From JANRLT01 sp041736895 (GTDB lineage: Bacteria > Planctomycetota > Planctomycetia > Pirellulales > JALHPA01), in NCBI GenBank assembly GCA_041736895.1, contig JBGSSS010000136.1:1-64000 (forward strand): 64,000 bases of DNA. Reading direction: 5' to 3'. Made by a program: the position numbers and the translations under genes. The first letter of the stretch is position 1. Each line of letters opens with the position of its first letter. This document shows, one piece after another, positions 16,462-25,589 of this stretch. The notes below the pieces were generated by a model. The model saw only the letters and a program-made list of their open reading frames with translations. It did no database searches and was not told where the DNA came from.

Positions 16462-17079
16462 TTGATTCGCGTCATCAAACTCGGCGGCAGTTTGCTCACC
16501 TTACCGGACTGGCACGAGCGGTTCCAGCGTTGGCTAGCTACGGAATCTCCGGCGACAAATCTGTTGCTAATCGGCGGCGGCGAATTGGTGAATGTCTTAC
16601 GCCGCGAGCATGAGCGTTTTCCCTACACGGAAAAGGTCATGCACGACGCGGCACTCGCCGTGATGGACCTCAACGCCGAGTTGGCTGTGGCACGCTTGCC
16701 AAGTGCGATACTGTTGGAATGTGCTGCCGATCTTGAGCGACCATTCCCCCCGGTCATTGACCGGGGGCTAAATGGCACGGCTGCGATTCACTTCATACAC
16801 ATCACATCCTGGTGGAAGGCGGCAGTAGCTAGTGGCCGTGCGCTGCCGCCCGAAACCTGGGACACCACGAGCGATACACTTGCAGCCTGGGTTGCTGAAA
16901 TAGCCGAGGCCCAGGAACTTGTCTTACTCAAATCGGCCAATCCTCCGGCGCGAAGAACTGACTGGATGAAGCATGGTTATGTTGATCGCAATTTTTTTCA
17001 GTATCTTCCTGAGGGTATCTGCTATCGCGCCGTGAACCTTCTCCATTTCAAAATGGGTCACGTTCCTCGATCAGCATAA
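16462..17079 (+). CDS. Amino-acid-kinase-fold protein, MfnE-like furan phosphate kinase
   Basis: 205 residues of the aspartate/glutamate/uridylate kinase fold: IKLGGSLL at the start, LLIGGGELVNVLR near residue 35, MDLNAELA, and WDTTSDTLAAWVA near 135 before LVLLKS. Archaeal MfnE phosphorylates the aminomethylfuran phosphate to a diphosphate in methanofuran synthesis. Third gene of the ATP-grasp/MfnF/MfnE cluster, 42 bp after the MfnF-like gene. TTG start with AGAGGAG before it. Odd: residues about 95-104 (FPPVIDRGLN) are encoded by a palindromic repeat that is elsewhere intergenic, and the C terminus (HFKMGHVPRSA) looks irregular. Whether it is still active is uncertain. Confidence 0.8.
   Translation: MIRVIKLGGSLLTLPDWHERFQRWLATESPATNLLLIGGGELVNVLRREHERFPYTEKVMHDAALAVMDLNAELAVARLPSAILLECAADLERPFPPVIDRGLNGTAAIHFIHITSWWKAAVASGRALPPETWDTTSDTLAAWVAEIAEAQELVLLKSANPPARRTDWMKHGYVDRNFFQYLPEGICYRAVNLLHFKMGHVPRSA
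16746..16770. repeat. GGTCATTGACC palindrome inside the kinase gene
   Basis: 25-bp palindrome CCCCCCGGTCATTGACC followed by GGGGGCTA. It is the same unit as the intergenic copies at 38140-38276 and 60523-60675. Here it is read in frame within the MfnE-like gene and translates to PPVIDRGL. Confidence 0.85.
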
Positions 17080-17239
17080 TGCTGCTAGCGACGAATAGTC
17101 GCTCCCTGGCCTTCGCAGTTTGCCTAAATCGAACAATCCGAAAAATACTTTAAATTCTTACAACCAACTCACCCGATATAGACGGCACAACGTCCTAGCG
17201 GGGACGCGTAGGTTAATCCTAAAGCATTTGGTGTTCTTC

Positions 17240-20080
17240 ATGGCTGCTAGCAAATTCACCTTGGCCTTGATGTTGATGACGGCGCAAGTCGGCGGACTTG
17301 GCACGATTGCCGCGCAGCAGCCGAACTTCTCTCAGCCAGGCTATGTTCAGCCCGCTGGCGGGGCCAACGCCAACTACGGCGGAGCGGTCGAGCAAACGGC
17401 CTTTGGCGACGCTTTCCGTGCCGACAAGAAAATGGGCGGCGGATCGAAGCCCGTCGCCAAGCCAAGTCAAAAAGCGACGCCCGACGCGATGGTCAACAAG
17501 CCGCGGCCAACGCCCAATGCACAGACCTCGCAAGGCACCTATTCGCCTCCGGCTTCGGCCAGTGGTCCGGTGACGAACCCGAATGCGATTGTGCAGCAGG
17601 ACGTCCCGCTAATCCCCCGGAAAGCCAATACTCTATCGCCATTTCAAAACCCAATCGCGTCGACCTCAGCCAATCCCGAAACCAGCGCACGCCGCCCATT
17701 CGATACACCTGCAGCTTCGCCCGCGGCAGCCCCGCGTGCGGAAGCCACAGCGACAGCCCCGACCACAGCAACGCCGCAACGTTCGCTACAAGAGCGGCTG
17801 GCTTCGGCGCGCAAAGGTTTGCAAACACCATCGGCCACGATCGTGACACCCGAGCAAAGTGCTGCCGCAGCCGGGATGATGGTCGAAGGTTCCGCTATGC
17901 CGCCGATCTCGAAGCCACAAACCGAAACCGTCAATCCGCGAGAAGAAACGAGCAACTTCTCGGCCCGCTTCAATCCGAATAACGCGGCCAACACTTCGAA
18001 GGCTGCTGAAATCGTAAACCCCTTGGCAGCGGGCGAGAGTACTGCTCGCCGGCCGTTTGATGACGACGGAAGCCTGCCGAGTGTGCTAAACAGCGGCGCA
18101 CCGGGGAGCGGTCCGACGCCAACCGTAGCGGGTGGAACTTCGTCGCGCCGTGGTTTCACCATGAACGCTCCGGTTGAACGAGTCGCCAGCCGCGACACGG
18201 GCGATCGCGTTCCAAGTGGCGAGCCAACGCTGGCCACGCCGCAAATCGCGGCACCGGTAGCGACGCCGCTCTTGGTCACACGCCAATCGCCACAAATCAG
18301 CGTCGAGACGAGCGGCCCGCGCACGATCACCGTCGGCAAAGAAGCGAGCTACGAAATCGTTCTGAAGAACACCGGCGACCTCGCTGCTTCGGATGTCAGT
18401 GTGACCGTGCGGATTCCGGAGTTTGCCGAACTCCTGGGTAGCAAAGCTACGAGTGGCACCAATGAAAACGGCACGCCAGCCGACAGCACTCGTGCGGACA
18501 ATGCGGCCGTCACCGGCAGTTATAGTGTCGAATGGCGGATCCCGCGTGTCGAAGCACATGGCCGCGAAACGCTCGCGCTGCGGATCGTCCCGCGCAAGAG
18601 CCTGCCGTTTGAACTCGGCGTCGCGTGGCATGTCTCTCCGGTCAGTTCACAAACAACCGTCGAGGTTCAAGAGCCAAAACTGGCGATTAGCCTTGCCGGC
18701 GCTAACGAAGTTCTATTCAGCCAGACCAAGGTTTACAAACTAAGCCTCAGCAATCCGGGTACTGGCGACGCGGAAAACGTCATGCTGCATCTCTCGCCCC
18801 TCAGCGATCCGAACGCCGCGATGACCAAGCACCACATCGGCACACTCCCCGCCGGCGACAGCAAGGTCATCGAAGTGGAGATGACCGCACGCCAAGCCGG
18901 CAAGCTCGTCATCCGCGCTCAAGCCGTGGCCGATAACGGGCTGACCGCCGAGATCAGCGAAGAAATCACCGTCCGCCGCGCCGCCCTCGCCGTCAATGTC
19001 AGCGGCAGCAAGAGTAAGTACACCGGCACCCCGGCCGAGTACACGATTCAAGTCAGTAACACGGGCGATGCGCCGGCCGAATCGGTGCAGATCGCCGCCC
19101 AAATTCCGACGGGTGCCAAGTTCATCTCGGCGACCAACGGAACGTTTAACACTGAATCGGGCAAGATCGTCTGGACGGTGCCGTCGATTCGCGCCGGCGG
19201 TGAGATCGCCCTCGAATGCAAGTGCTTGCTCATGTCGGCCGGCGTGAACCAACTGAGTGTGACTACGACGGCGAGCACGGACCTTTCAGCAACCGCCGCC
19301 GCGCAAACGCAGGTCGAAGCACTCGCCGACCTCAAACTCGAAGTCAACGAACCCAAGGGTCCGCTGCCGCTCGGCGAAGAAGTTACCTACGAAATCCTGA
19401 TCAAGAACCATGGCAGCAAGAGCGCCGAACGTGTCTTTGTCGTCGCTTTCTTTGAAGAAGGCATCGACCCAACATCCGCCGCAGGCACCGCGAGCGAAAT
19501 CGGCTCCGGCGATGTGCGCTTCGCCCCGGTCGCGACGCTCGCGCCAGGCAGCACCGCGACGTTCAAGATCAAGGCCATGCCAAAACAAGCCGGTAACCTG
19601 GCCTTCCGCGCCGAAGCGGTCTGCGAAGCCGATGGCAGCAAGCAAGCGCAACAATGCACCGTTCTTTACTACGGCGAAGAAGGCGTCACGCAACGCAAAG
19701 CCGTCGCCGGTCCTGAGGACGACATCAGCGCCGCCGCAGGCCAACCGGCTCGCAATGTCGGCGGCTCGTCACGCAAGCCAGCCCTGCAAGCTGCACCAAG
19801 TGTAGCGCCTGCCGGCATCCCGCTTGGTGGCCCAACGGCCACGACTGCGGCGAGTCCAACACCAGCCGCAAAGCCCGCGGTCACTCCGGCCTACGGCATG
19901 CCTGCCGCGAATGGTCCCCCAATCGGAGCACCAGTCCCCATGGTCGCACAACCGATGGGCAACGCAAATCCAACCCCGGCGATCGTGACACCGAATACGC
20001 CTGCGACGCCGGCCTACACACTGCCAACACCTGTGACCACTCCAGCCGGCGGCCCGACGCTGCTGCTGCCAGCCAAGTAG
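17240..20080 (+). CDS. Large exported DUF11/CARDB-type repeat protein
   Basis: About 946 residues. A signal peptide (FTLALMLMTAQVGGLGTIAAQ) is followed by about 320 residues of low-complexity Ala/Pro/Thr-rich sequence. Four consecutive Ig-like DUF11/CARDB-type domains come next (about residues 345-820), recognised by recurring YEIVLKNTGDLAASDV, YKLSLSNPGTGDAENV, YTIQVSNTGDAPAESV and YEILIKNHGSKSAERV strands. A Pro/Ala-rich tail ends the protein. Such proteins are common cell-surface or periplasmic components in planctomycetes; the exact role is unknown. ATG 17240 is chosen over an upstream TTG because it starts the signal peptide. A strong terminator follows. Confidence 0.85.
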   Translation: MAASKFTLALMLMTAQVGGLGTIAAQQPNFSQPGYVQPAGGANANYGGAVEQTAFGDAFRADKKMGGGSKPVAKPSQKATPDAMVNKPRPTPNAQTSQGTYSPPASASGPVTNPNAIVQQDVPLIPRKANTLSPFQNPIASTSANPETSARRPFDTPAASPAAAPRAEATATAPTTATPQRSLQERLASARKGLQTPSATIVTPEQSAAAAGMMVEGSAMPPISKPQTETVNPREETSNFSARFNPNNAANTSKAAEIVNPLAAGESTARRPFDDDGSLPSVLNSGAPGSGPTPTVAGGTSSRRGFTMNAPVERVASRDTGDRVPSGEPTLATPQIAAPVATPLLVTRQSPQISVETSGPRTITVGKEASYEIVLKNTGDLAASDVSVTVRIPEFAELLGSKATSGTNENGTPADSTRADNAAVTGSYSVEWRIPRVEAHGRETLALRIVPRKSLPFELGVAWHVSPVSSQTTVEVQEPKLAISLAGANEVLFSQTKVYKLSLSNPGTGDAENVMLHLSPLSDPNAAMTKHHIGTLPAGDSKVIEVEMTARQAGKLVIRAQAVADNGLTAEISEEITVRRAALAVNVSGSKSKYTGTPAEYTIQVSNTGDAPAESVQIAAQIPTGAKFISATNGTFNTESGKIVWTVPSIRAGGEIALECKCLLMSAGVNQLSVTTTASTDLSATAAAQTQVEALADLKLEVNEPKGPLPLGEEVTYEILIKNHGSKSAERVFVVAFFEEGIDPTSAAGTASEIGSGDVRFAPVATLAPGSTATFKIKAMPKQAGNLAFRAEAVCEADGSKQAQQCTVLYYGEEGVTQRKAVAGPEDDISAAAGQPARNVGGSSRKPALQAAPSVAPAGIPLGGPTATTAASPTPAAKPAVTPAYGMPAANGPPIGAPVPMVAQPMGNANPTPAIVTPNTPATPAYTLPTPVTTPAGGPTLLLPAK

Positions 20081-20148
20081 TGGTGGGCTTCAACCCACAC
20101 GAAAAAAGACGTTGCAGTAGAACCGTATGCGATTGAAAAACTAACCGA

Positions 20149-20177
20149 AGTCCCGCCATCTTGGCGGGACTTTTTTT
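20149..20177 (+). terminator. Rho-independent terminator after DUF11 gene
   Basis: Stem AGTCCCGCC / GGCGGGACT with a 5-nt ATCTT loop, immediately followed by a run of seven T. This is a textbook intrinsic terminator about 70 bp after the DUF11 stop codon. Confidence 0.9.
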
Positions 20178-20249
20178 GATCCAAGATGCAAAGTACTCAG
20201 AACTCAGCCCTGAAACTCGCCCATATCGCTCATGTGGCCATTGAAAGCG

Positions 20250-20906
20250 TTAGCCTGCTTTTCGGAGCTCGTTTATTCCCAGTTCCGCAAACAATTGATT
20301 CAAGCATTGCTTGCTCTTTCCCCAATCGAACATCTGGCCGGGGATCTTGGTCGCTGCTTCGACTTGCGTGTAAACGCCCGCGCGGCGAATCGACACCAGG
20401 AGTTCCCCGGCGAGCGCGCGAATATCCCGCGGGAGTGTCGCTTCGAGGACGCAGCCGTCTTCGGCTTGGTGAACCTTGGTGAGCTTGCGGCCATGACGTG
20501 CGATCGAGCAGAGTGCCGCGACGATCGTCTGGCCGAGCGGCGCGGCGACGAGTTCGTTGCGCGACTTGCCGGTCTGGATACCTAGCTTGCGCGAGATCGG
20601 CAGCGCGATCGCCGTGACCGTATCCAGCGAGACGCCCATCAGCGGCTCAAAGGCTTTCTCCGCGATCTTCAGGAATTGCTCGCCCGTGAGCCAAGTCTGT
20701 GACGCTACGGCCGCGCGTTCGATGTGCGCTCGAATTTCGGGATAGCGGAGCAAGGTCTCGTACCGATGCTCCGCCGACCAATCGACGGGCAAGGCTTCGA
20801 GCAAAACCGCGATTTTCGTCCCGCAGTGGGCACAGAAATTTGCCGCCGCCGCCTGACCGCTGAGTGCAGTGCTGTTGAGTTCCGTGCCACAGTTGGTGCA
20901 GAACAT
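20250..20906 (-). CDS. Zinc-ribbon protein of unknown function
   Basis: 218 residues. The N terminus has a rubredoxin-like zinc ribbon with two CxxC pairs (FCTNCGTEL and FCAHCGTKI, about residues 2-30). The remainder is helical with WLTGEQFLKIAEKAFEPL and a C-terminal TKIPGQMFDWGKSKQCLNQL. I do not recognise this second part; it contains GVYTQVEAATKIPGQMFDWGKS, suggesting a small alpha/beta domain. Cytoplasmic (no signal). Function unknown. Confidence 0.68.
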   Translation of the reverse strand: MFCTNCGTELNSTALSGQAAAANFCAHCGTKIAVLLEALPVDWSAEHRYETLLRYPEIRAHIERAAVASQTWLTGEQFLKIAEKAFEPLMGVSLDTVTAIALPISRKLGIQTGKSRNELVAAPLGQTIVAALCSIARHGRKLTKVHQAEDGCVLEATLPRDIRALAGELLVSIRRAGVYTQVEAATKIPGQMFDWGKSKQCLNQLFAELGINELRKAG

Positions 20907-21142
20907 GGATGGACCCTTGAATTGATGCGGAGTTATGAGGCGTCGGAGTTCCCTAGATCAATTGATCGCCCAGCTCGGCTCTGCCTCTTGAACTTCGCGA
21001 AGGGGAAACCTGTGGCGTGTCTCGTGCTAGCAAGAAAGTTTCCGTTTCCGGCTTGCCTCGCTTGCCCAATCCGAACAGGAATTCGCTCGGCTTAGTTCGC
21101 TGAAGGTCAATACGCTATCGGCAACGAGGAAAATGGATGAGT

Positions 21143-21730
21143 TCATTCAGGCTGTTCGTGAACAAACTTGGCAGATGTTATATTTGCCCGCCACTCGCGC
21201 TGCAGCAGGGCGAACACGAATTCGCTCCCCCATGCGTCCTTGAACCAGACATTGTCCACAAGATGAGCCTCTTGGCGAAAACCCAGCCGCCGAAGCAAGT
21301 TCGCTGACCGGTGATTCCTGGCATCTGTCTTGGCCCATGCCCTATGCTTGTCGAGCACATCGAAAGCATACCACAGCACATGAGCGAGCGCTTCAGCCGC
21401 AAGCCCACGACCCTGATAGGCCGGAGTTAGGGAAATCCCAAGTTCGACCTGATGCTCATCGTTCTTGAGAAAGTGAATGCCACAGTCGCCGATGATCGCC
21501 CCATCTTCCAGGGTCGTCAGCGCCAATTGAATCCATGTCCCAGGCGTGTTCGGGGCAATGCGGTTTTGCTCGGCGACCAGCCGCGCCGCATCGGCCGGCG
21601 TGAACGACGTCCAGGATTGAAGACACGCGACTTCGGGCAACGACCGATAATAGCTGATCGCCGCCGCGTCCTCCTGCCGCAGCCGGCGCAGACGCAACCG
21701 TGGGGACAATAGTTCCACTGCGGCGTTCAC
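21143..21730 (-). CDS. GNAT-family N-acetyltransferase (RimJ/RimL-like)
   Basis: 195 residues of the GNAT fold. LLSPRLRLRRLRQEDAAAI at the start is typical of the RimJ/RimL group. The acetyl-CoA loop is VELGISLTPAYQGRGLAAEAL (about residues 95-115), and the C-terminal part NHRSANLLRRLGFRQEAHL is the usual last GNAT motif. It should transfer acetyl from acetyl-CoA to an amine; the acceptor is unknown. Monocistronic. Confidence 0.85.
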   Translation of the reverse strand: MNAAVELLSPRLRLRRLRQEDAAAISYYRSLPEVACLQSWTSFTPADAARLVAEQNRIAPNTPGTWIQLALTTLEDGAIIGDCGIHFLKNDEHQVELGISLTPAYQGRGLAAEALAHVLWYAFDVLDKHRAWAKTDARNHRSANLLRRLGFRQEAHLVDNVWFKDAWGSEFVFALLQREWRANITSAKFVHEQPE

Positions 21731-21837
21731 AGAAATTCCTCTTGGTGATTAACGTAAGGCCGCCCGTCTGTTTACTCCATCAATTGCGCTGGGGGCGGCG
21801 AGTACGCTTAACCCCAGCCAACCGTCGCAGCTTCAAC

Positions 21838-22206
21838 TCAATCGGTCACGATTCGCGTTTGCGTCACTCGTTGATTGATATCCAAGCGAATTACGAGCCA
21901 TTCGGAATCGACACCATACCCTCGTTCGTTGCCGAGCCAGTAAACCAGATCCCAGTCGCGGAAGTACCTGCTATTTGGCGGATCGCCTAAGAGGGCGACG
22001 ACTTCGGTGCGAGTCTTGCCCGCGAGAGTACCTTTGGCCACGAGCCAATCCGCCATCTCCAATCTCACACCATCGTTGACTTGCTGCGCGTCGTTCCAAG
22101 CCATCGCATCAAATGCTCGGCCTATCGGCCAGAAAATCCAGGCATTTGCTAACACCACAACGACGGCTAGAGTGAGCAAGAGAATCCAACTTCTTTTTGT
22201 ACTCAT
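21838..22206 (-). CDS. Small membrane-anchored protein, possibly BamE/SmpA-like
   Basis: 122 residues. An N-terminal TM helix (SWILLLTLAVVVVLANAWIFW, about 6-26) is followed by a small soluble domain with GKTRTEVVALLGDPPNSRYF and DLVYWLGNE. The ...TRTEVVALLGDPP helix-turn resembles the SmpA/OmlA (BamE) fold, which is common in anchored proteins. This is a weak similarity. GGAGG precedes the ATG at 22206. It lies downstream of the ABC ATPase gene on the same strand, with a 97-bp gap. Confidence 0.6.
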   Translation of the reverse strand: MSTKRSWILLLTLAVVVVLANAWIFWPIGRAFDAMAWNDAQQVNDGVRLEMADWLVAKGTLAGKTRTEVVALLGDPPNSRYFRDWDLVYWLGNERGYGVDSEWLVIRLDINQRVTQTRIVTD

Positions 22207-22303
22207 CTTCGCCCTCCGTTTATTGCGATGACTCGTCTGCGACGTGTAAATATTAATGTAGCGGAAAAAATATCTGACTGACAAATTCCGTTTTTCACAC
22301 TTT

Positions 22304-23011
22304 TTATACTCCCACAAACTCTCGCACCAACTCTGTCTGCGGTTCGCTCCTCAACTCTGCGAGCGAACCGGCTTGCTGAATCTTGCCGTCGCCCATAACG
22401 AGTACCTGCGCAGTTCCTTCATTTGCAAAGTGCTCGGCATCCGCGCGATCGTGCGTCACCCACAGCACCAGGGCAGGATGCTGTTGGAACCAAGCCTTGA
22501 GCTTCACTAGCAATCGATCGCGCAGCGGGCGATCCAATTCGCTTAGCGGTTCGTCGAGCAGCAGCACCGGCGAGTGCCGAATCAGCGCGCGAGCGAGTCC
22601 CACGCGCCGCTGTTCGCCGCCCGAGAGTTCGCGGCAGCGTTGGTCCGCGAGCGGCGTGAGTTCCGTTAGTTCGAGAATGCCCGCGATGCGTGCAGTGACT
22701 TCAGCCGGCTGCAAACTTTCTTGAATCAGTGCATAGGCAAGGAGTTCGCGCACCGTCCAATGCGGCGTTAGTGCCATCTGCTGCGGCGCGTACCCGATAC
22801 CTCGCTCGCGCGGCGACAAGCGCTGCCAATCCCGGCCATCGAACCGAATCGTCCCGCCGCGCGGTGTTTCAAAACCGGCCAAGCACCGGAGTAGCGTCGA
22901 TTTCCCGCAGCCGGACGGGCCGAGCAAAACCGTGATCGAGGGGCTGGGAATCTCGAACGAAACTCCCCGAAGCCCCCAGGAATGCGTAAGTTGATGGACT
23001 TCAAGAGTCAT
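22304..23011 (-). CDS. ABC transporter ATP-binding protein
   Basis: 235 residues with a full ABC ATPase set: Walker A GPSGCGKST (about residue 32), Q-loop APQQMAL, signature LSGGEQRR (about 128), Walker B VLLLDEPLSELD, and H-loop WVTHDRAD. The LGPSGCGKST and CRELSGGEQ features fit importer-type ATPases (thiamine, molybdate or sulfonate type). No permease or binding-protein gene is adjacent, so the substrate is unknown; the partner must be encoded elsewhere. Possible two-gene unit with the downstream small anchored protein. Confidence 0.85.
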   Translation of the reverse strand: MTLEVHQLTHSWGLRGVSFEIPSPSITVLLGPSGCGKSTLLRCLAGFETPRGGTIRFDGRDWQRLSPRERGIGYAPQQMALTPHWTVRELLAYALIQESLQPAEVTARIAGILELTELTPLADQRCRELSGGEQRRVGLARALIRHSPVLLLDEPLSELDRPLRDRLLVKLKAWFQQHPALVLWVTHDRADAEHFANEGTAQVLVMGDGKIQQAGSLAELRSEPQTELVREFVGV

Positions 23012-23239
23012 GCGCTTCCATTTTTAAAGCAAAAGAACTCGAGCGGGCCAGCGTAAGCTGCCCGGTTTATGTCTCAAAGACTGCTTAACCGCAAGCGAAT
23101 GGTTGCAATAGTGTTGTCTAAGCTCAGTTTTCGTTGTTTTCCGGCTTCTGCCGGATTATAACCGAGTAATTGCCCGCAAATTCCTCGGTTCTCGACATTT
23201 TCGTCGAAAATCAGAGGGGCTTGCGCATGGTATCTAGGG

Positions 23240-23842
23240 ATGCGTTCCGACATGACTACCGCCCAACGCTTGGGTCGGGATTCCCTCCCGCATACGCCTG
23301 ACTCGCCAACAGCGATCCGTTTGGATCGACTGACGGTGGAGCATTTGTATGCCGAATATGCCCAAGAGTTGCGAAGCTTCCTCCTCGGCGTGCTTTGCAA
23401 CCTGGATTTGGCGACCGAGGTGCTCCAGATTACGTTTGTCAAAGCCGTCGAGATGGGCCACACCGCACGCGAGGAATCGATCAAAGGCTGGCTGTTTCGG
23501 GTCGCGTTCAACGAGGCGATGACGCTGCGCCGCCGGGCGCAGGTTCGCACGAAGTATGCCGAGTCGCTTCGCGACAAATACGCTGGGTCGCACCGCGACA
23601 GTGGCGAACCCGAATCGCCGGCACCCGAAGTATCGGTCCTGTTGAACGAATCGACAGAACGGGTGCAAGTCGCGATGCGAGCCTTGCCCGAGGACATGCG
23701 GCGGATCGTGACGATGCGAATTTACGACGACAAGACATTTGCAACGATCGCCGAAGAATTGAAGCTTCCCCTCGGAACGGTTTACGCCAGACTGCAAACC
23801 GCGTTCAAGAAGTTGAAGGCGATTTTGCAAGAGAAGACATGA
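23240..23842 (+). CDS. ECF-type RNA polymerase sigma factor
   Basis: 200 residues. Region 2 is recognisable at about 38-75 (YAEYAQELRSFLLGVL, LATEVLQITFVKAVE) and region 4 at about 147-195 (RALPEDMRRIVTMRIYDDKTF, LPLGTVYARLQTAFKKLK). Group IV sigma factors direct RNA polymerase to stress or envelope genes and are usually held by a membrane anti-sigma factor, which is encoded next. Start at ATG 23240 (or 23252). The sigma / anti-sigma / coiled-coil order is typical of planctomycete modules, though the target regulon cannot be read here. Confidence 0.88.
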   Translation: MRSDMTTAQRLGRDSLPHTPDSPTAIRLDRLTVEHLYAEYAQELRSFLLGVLCNLDLATEVLQITFVKAVEMGHTAREESIKGWLFRVAFNEAMTLRRRAQVRTKYAESLRDKYAGSHRDSGEPESPAPEVSVLLNESTERVQVAMRALPEDMRRIVTMRIYDDKTFATIAEELKLPLGTVYARLQTAFKKLKAILQEKT

Positions 23843-23844
23843 GT

Positions 23845-23968
23845 AGAAAGAAGGAAGAAGTTTAGAAGGAAGAAGGTTTCAATCCGCACCTTTTTCCTTT
23901 TCCATTCCTCATTGAAGCGAACCAGAGACTGCCTGTCACCCTGCAATCCTGTCCCCTGAATCACTGAC
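23845..23968. repeat. Polypurine and CCTGCAATCCTGTC tracts
   Basis: After the sigma gene, a GAAGGAAGAAG-type polypurine tract (about 23848-23876) is followed by a CTTTTTCC-type tract (23888-23900) and a CTGTCACCCTGCAATCCTG copy (23935-23953). Related tracts lie near 12983-13066, 29582-29620, 37309-37386, 44935-44970, 47284-47323, 55600-55636 and 61718-61755. They look like a dispersed repeat family. Confidence 0.45.
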
Positions 23969-24631
23969 ATGCACATCGATCCCCAATCCAAACACGGCTG
24001 GCAAGCACTCCGTTACGCGGCGCGGCATTTGACCGACGCCGAACAACGCGAATTTGAAAACCGCCTGGGCGAAGACCAATCGGCCCGCGATGCCGTTGCC
24101 CAAGCGGTCGAACTTGCGCACAGCGCGACGTTCCTGCATCTGGAGTCCGAGACCGAGTTATCTGATCTGACGGCGGCGCTGCGTGCGGCACCAGCGCGCT
24201 CGACACTCGACGTGGCGTTGCAAGCCGCAACGCCGGCGTCAGCTCAAGCCCCTGAGCGTCCCGCGACTCCGTCATGGACACACAAAGCCGGCTGGTGGTC
24301 GGCGGCCGCGGCGGCTTGCGTCGCATTGATCGCCCTCTGGTCGGCAAACCGCAATCAACCGCTGCCCATCCCCCCCACGCCGAGCACACAACATTCCAGC
24401 ACAGAGCAGGTCGCCACCGCTGTCACCAGCGCCTGGGCTGACCTCAACATGCAGCGTCTTTCTTCATTCGATCCGGCCGAAGAAGTCACCGTCGAAAACC
24501 TGACCAGCGTGCGCGAACTGCCGCGCGATTCGGACGATGCGCTGTCCATCGATTGGCTGCTCAATGGACTGCGGCAAGAAGGAATGACTCCCGGCGGCGA
24601 ACGCTTGCCCGAAATTGAACGCACGAATTAG
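23969..24631 (+). CDS. Putative membrane anti-sigma factor
   Basis: 220 residues. The N-terminal half is helical (RYAARHLTDAEQREFENRLGED, resembling zinc-less anti-sigma domains), then comes a single TM helix (AGWWSAAAAACVALIALW, about 110-127) and a periplasmic tail rich in Pro/Ser and acidic residues. It lies 126 bp after the sigma factor gene and before a coiled-coil exported protein. Expected role: binds and sequesters the adjacent ECF sigma factor and releases it on an envelope signal. The assignment rests on topology and gene order, because the anti-sigma sequence motif is weak. Confidence 0.72.
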   Translation: MHIDPQSKHGWQALRYAARHLTDAEQREFENRLGEDQSARDAVAQAVELAHSATFLHLESETELSDLTAALRAAPARSTLDVALQAATPASAQAPERPATPSWTHKAGWWSAAAAACVALIALWSANRNQPLPIPPTPSTQHSSTEQVATAVTSAWADLNMQRLSSFDPAEEVTVENLTSVRELPRDSDDALSIDWLLNGLRQEGMTPGGERLPEIERTN

Positions 24632-24677
24632 TGCTTGAACACTTGACTGCACTAACATGTTTTTGATTGATCGAATT

Positions 24678-25424
24678 ATGACCTCGCGACTGCTAATCAC
24701 ACGATTACTGACCTCGGTTTCACTGCTCGGCGGGGCCGCTCTGGGCACAACCTGGGCACAGACACCTGCTGCGGCTTCGACTGCGCCGGCCAAAAAAGCC
24801 GAAGCGGCTGCCGACAGCAAGACCACGGCCGAAAGTCAAGTTCCGGTCAAACCGCTCAAGAACAACGACGAGCCAAAGTCGCCGTCCGAGCTCAGCGAAC
24901 TCGAGCAAACGGACCGCGAGGCGGCGGCGTGGGGCTTTGTGATGAAGCATCATCCGCAGCTTGGCGAGGTTCTGAGCCGGCTCAAAATCATGCACCTCGG
25001 CCAGTACGAAAAGGCGATCAACCAAATCACCATCGCCGCTGAACGGATCAGCCGGATGCAAAAGCAGGACAAAGCGCGCGGCGAACTGGAGCTCGAGGAT
25101 TGGAAGCTCGCTTCGCAAATTCAACTGGCGGCCGCAAAGCTCAGCCTGGCGAACGAAGACGCCGAACTGCGGCAAGAACTCGCCAAGATCGTCCGCAAGC
25201 AGTTGGAGCATCGGCTGAAGGTCACCGAGTACGAACGCGACCGTGTGCAAGCCCGGCTGAAAGTTCTCGACGAACAAGTCGCCAAGCAAAAAGAAGCCCT
25301 GGCCAACTCGGCCGAACTCCGCGTCAACGAAATGCTCCGCGAGATCAGCCGAACGCGGAAGAATCTCCAAGCCGAGAATAACAACAATCCCAAGAAGCCG
25401 CTGAAGACGAAATCGGCAGAGTAA
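24678..25424 (+). CDS. Exported coiled-coil protein of the sigma-factor locus
   Basis: About 248 residues. Signal peptide (LITRLLTSVSLLGGAALGTTWA), a Pro/Ala/Lys-rich spacer, then two-thirds helical coiled coil: ELEDWKLASQIQLAAAKLSLANEDAELRQEL, and RKQLEHRLKVTEYERDRVQARLKVL with heptad-like leucines. No catalytic motif. Third gene of the sigma / anti-sigma cluster, starting 46 bp after it, so probably co-transcribed. The role may be sensing or structural in the envelope; not known. ATG 24678 is preferred; ATG 24657 is also possible. Confidence 0.7.
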   Translation: MTSRLLITRLLTSVSLLGGAALGTTWAQTPAAASTAPAKKAEAAADSKTTAESQVPVKPLKNNDEPKSPSELSELEQTDREAAAWGFVMKHHPQLGEVLSRLKIMHLGQYEKAINQITIAAERISRMQKQDKARGELELEDWKLASQIQLAAAKLSLANEDAELRQELAKIVRKQLEHRLKVTEYERDRVQARLKVLDEQVAKQKEALANSAELRVNEMLREISRTRKNLQAENNNNPKKPLKTKSAE

Positions 25425-25441
25425 CGTTCTGCTTATGAAGA

Positions 25442-25582
25442 CTTTTTTGCCACTGATAAAGACTGATTAATTTCTGATTTGCACTGATCTGAAAAAAGTG
25501 ATTGAAGCAGAAACATTTATTTCTAACTTTCAGATCAGTGAAAATCCGTTCCTGATCCGCGTTAATCAGTGGCAAAAATCTT
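25442..25582. repeat. MITE-like inverted repeat, TTTTTGCCACTGAT family
   Basis: About 140 bp with inverted ends TTTTTTGCCACTGAT and ATCAGTGGCAAAAAT. Internally GATTTGCACTGATCTG pairs with CAGATCAGTGAAAATC. A second, diverged copy lies at 36257-36400. No reading frame; likely a non-autonomous element. Confidence 0.7.
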
Positions 25583-25589
25583 TCGCCGC

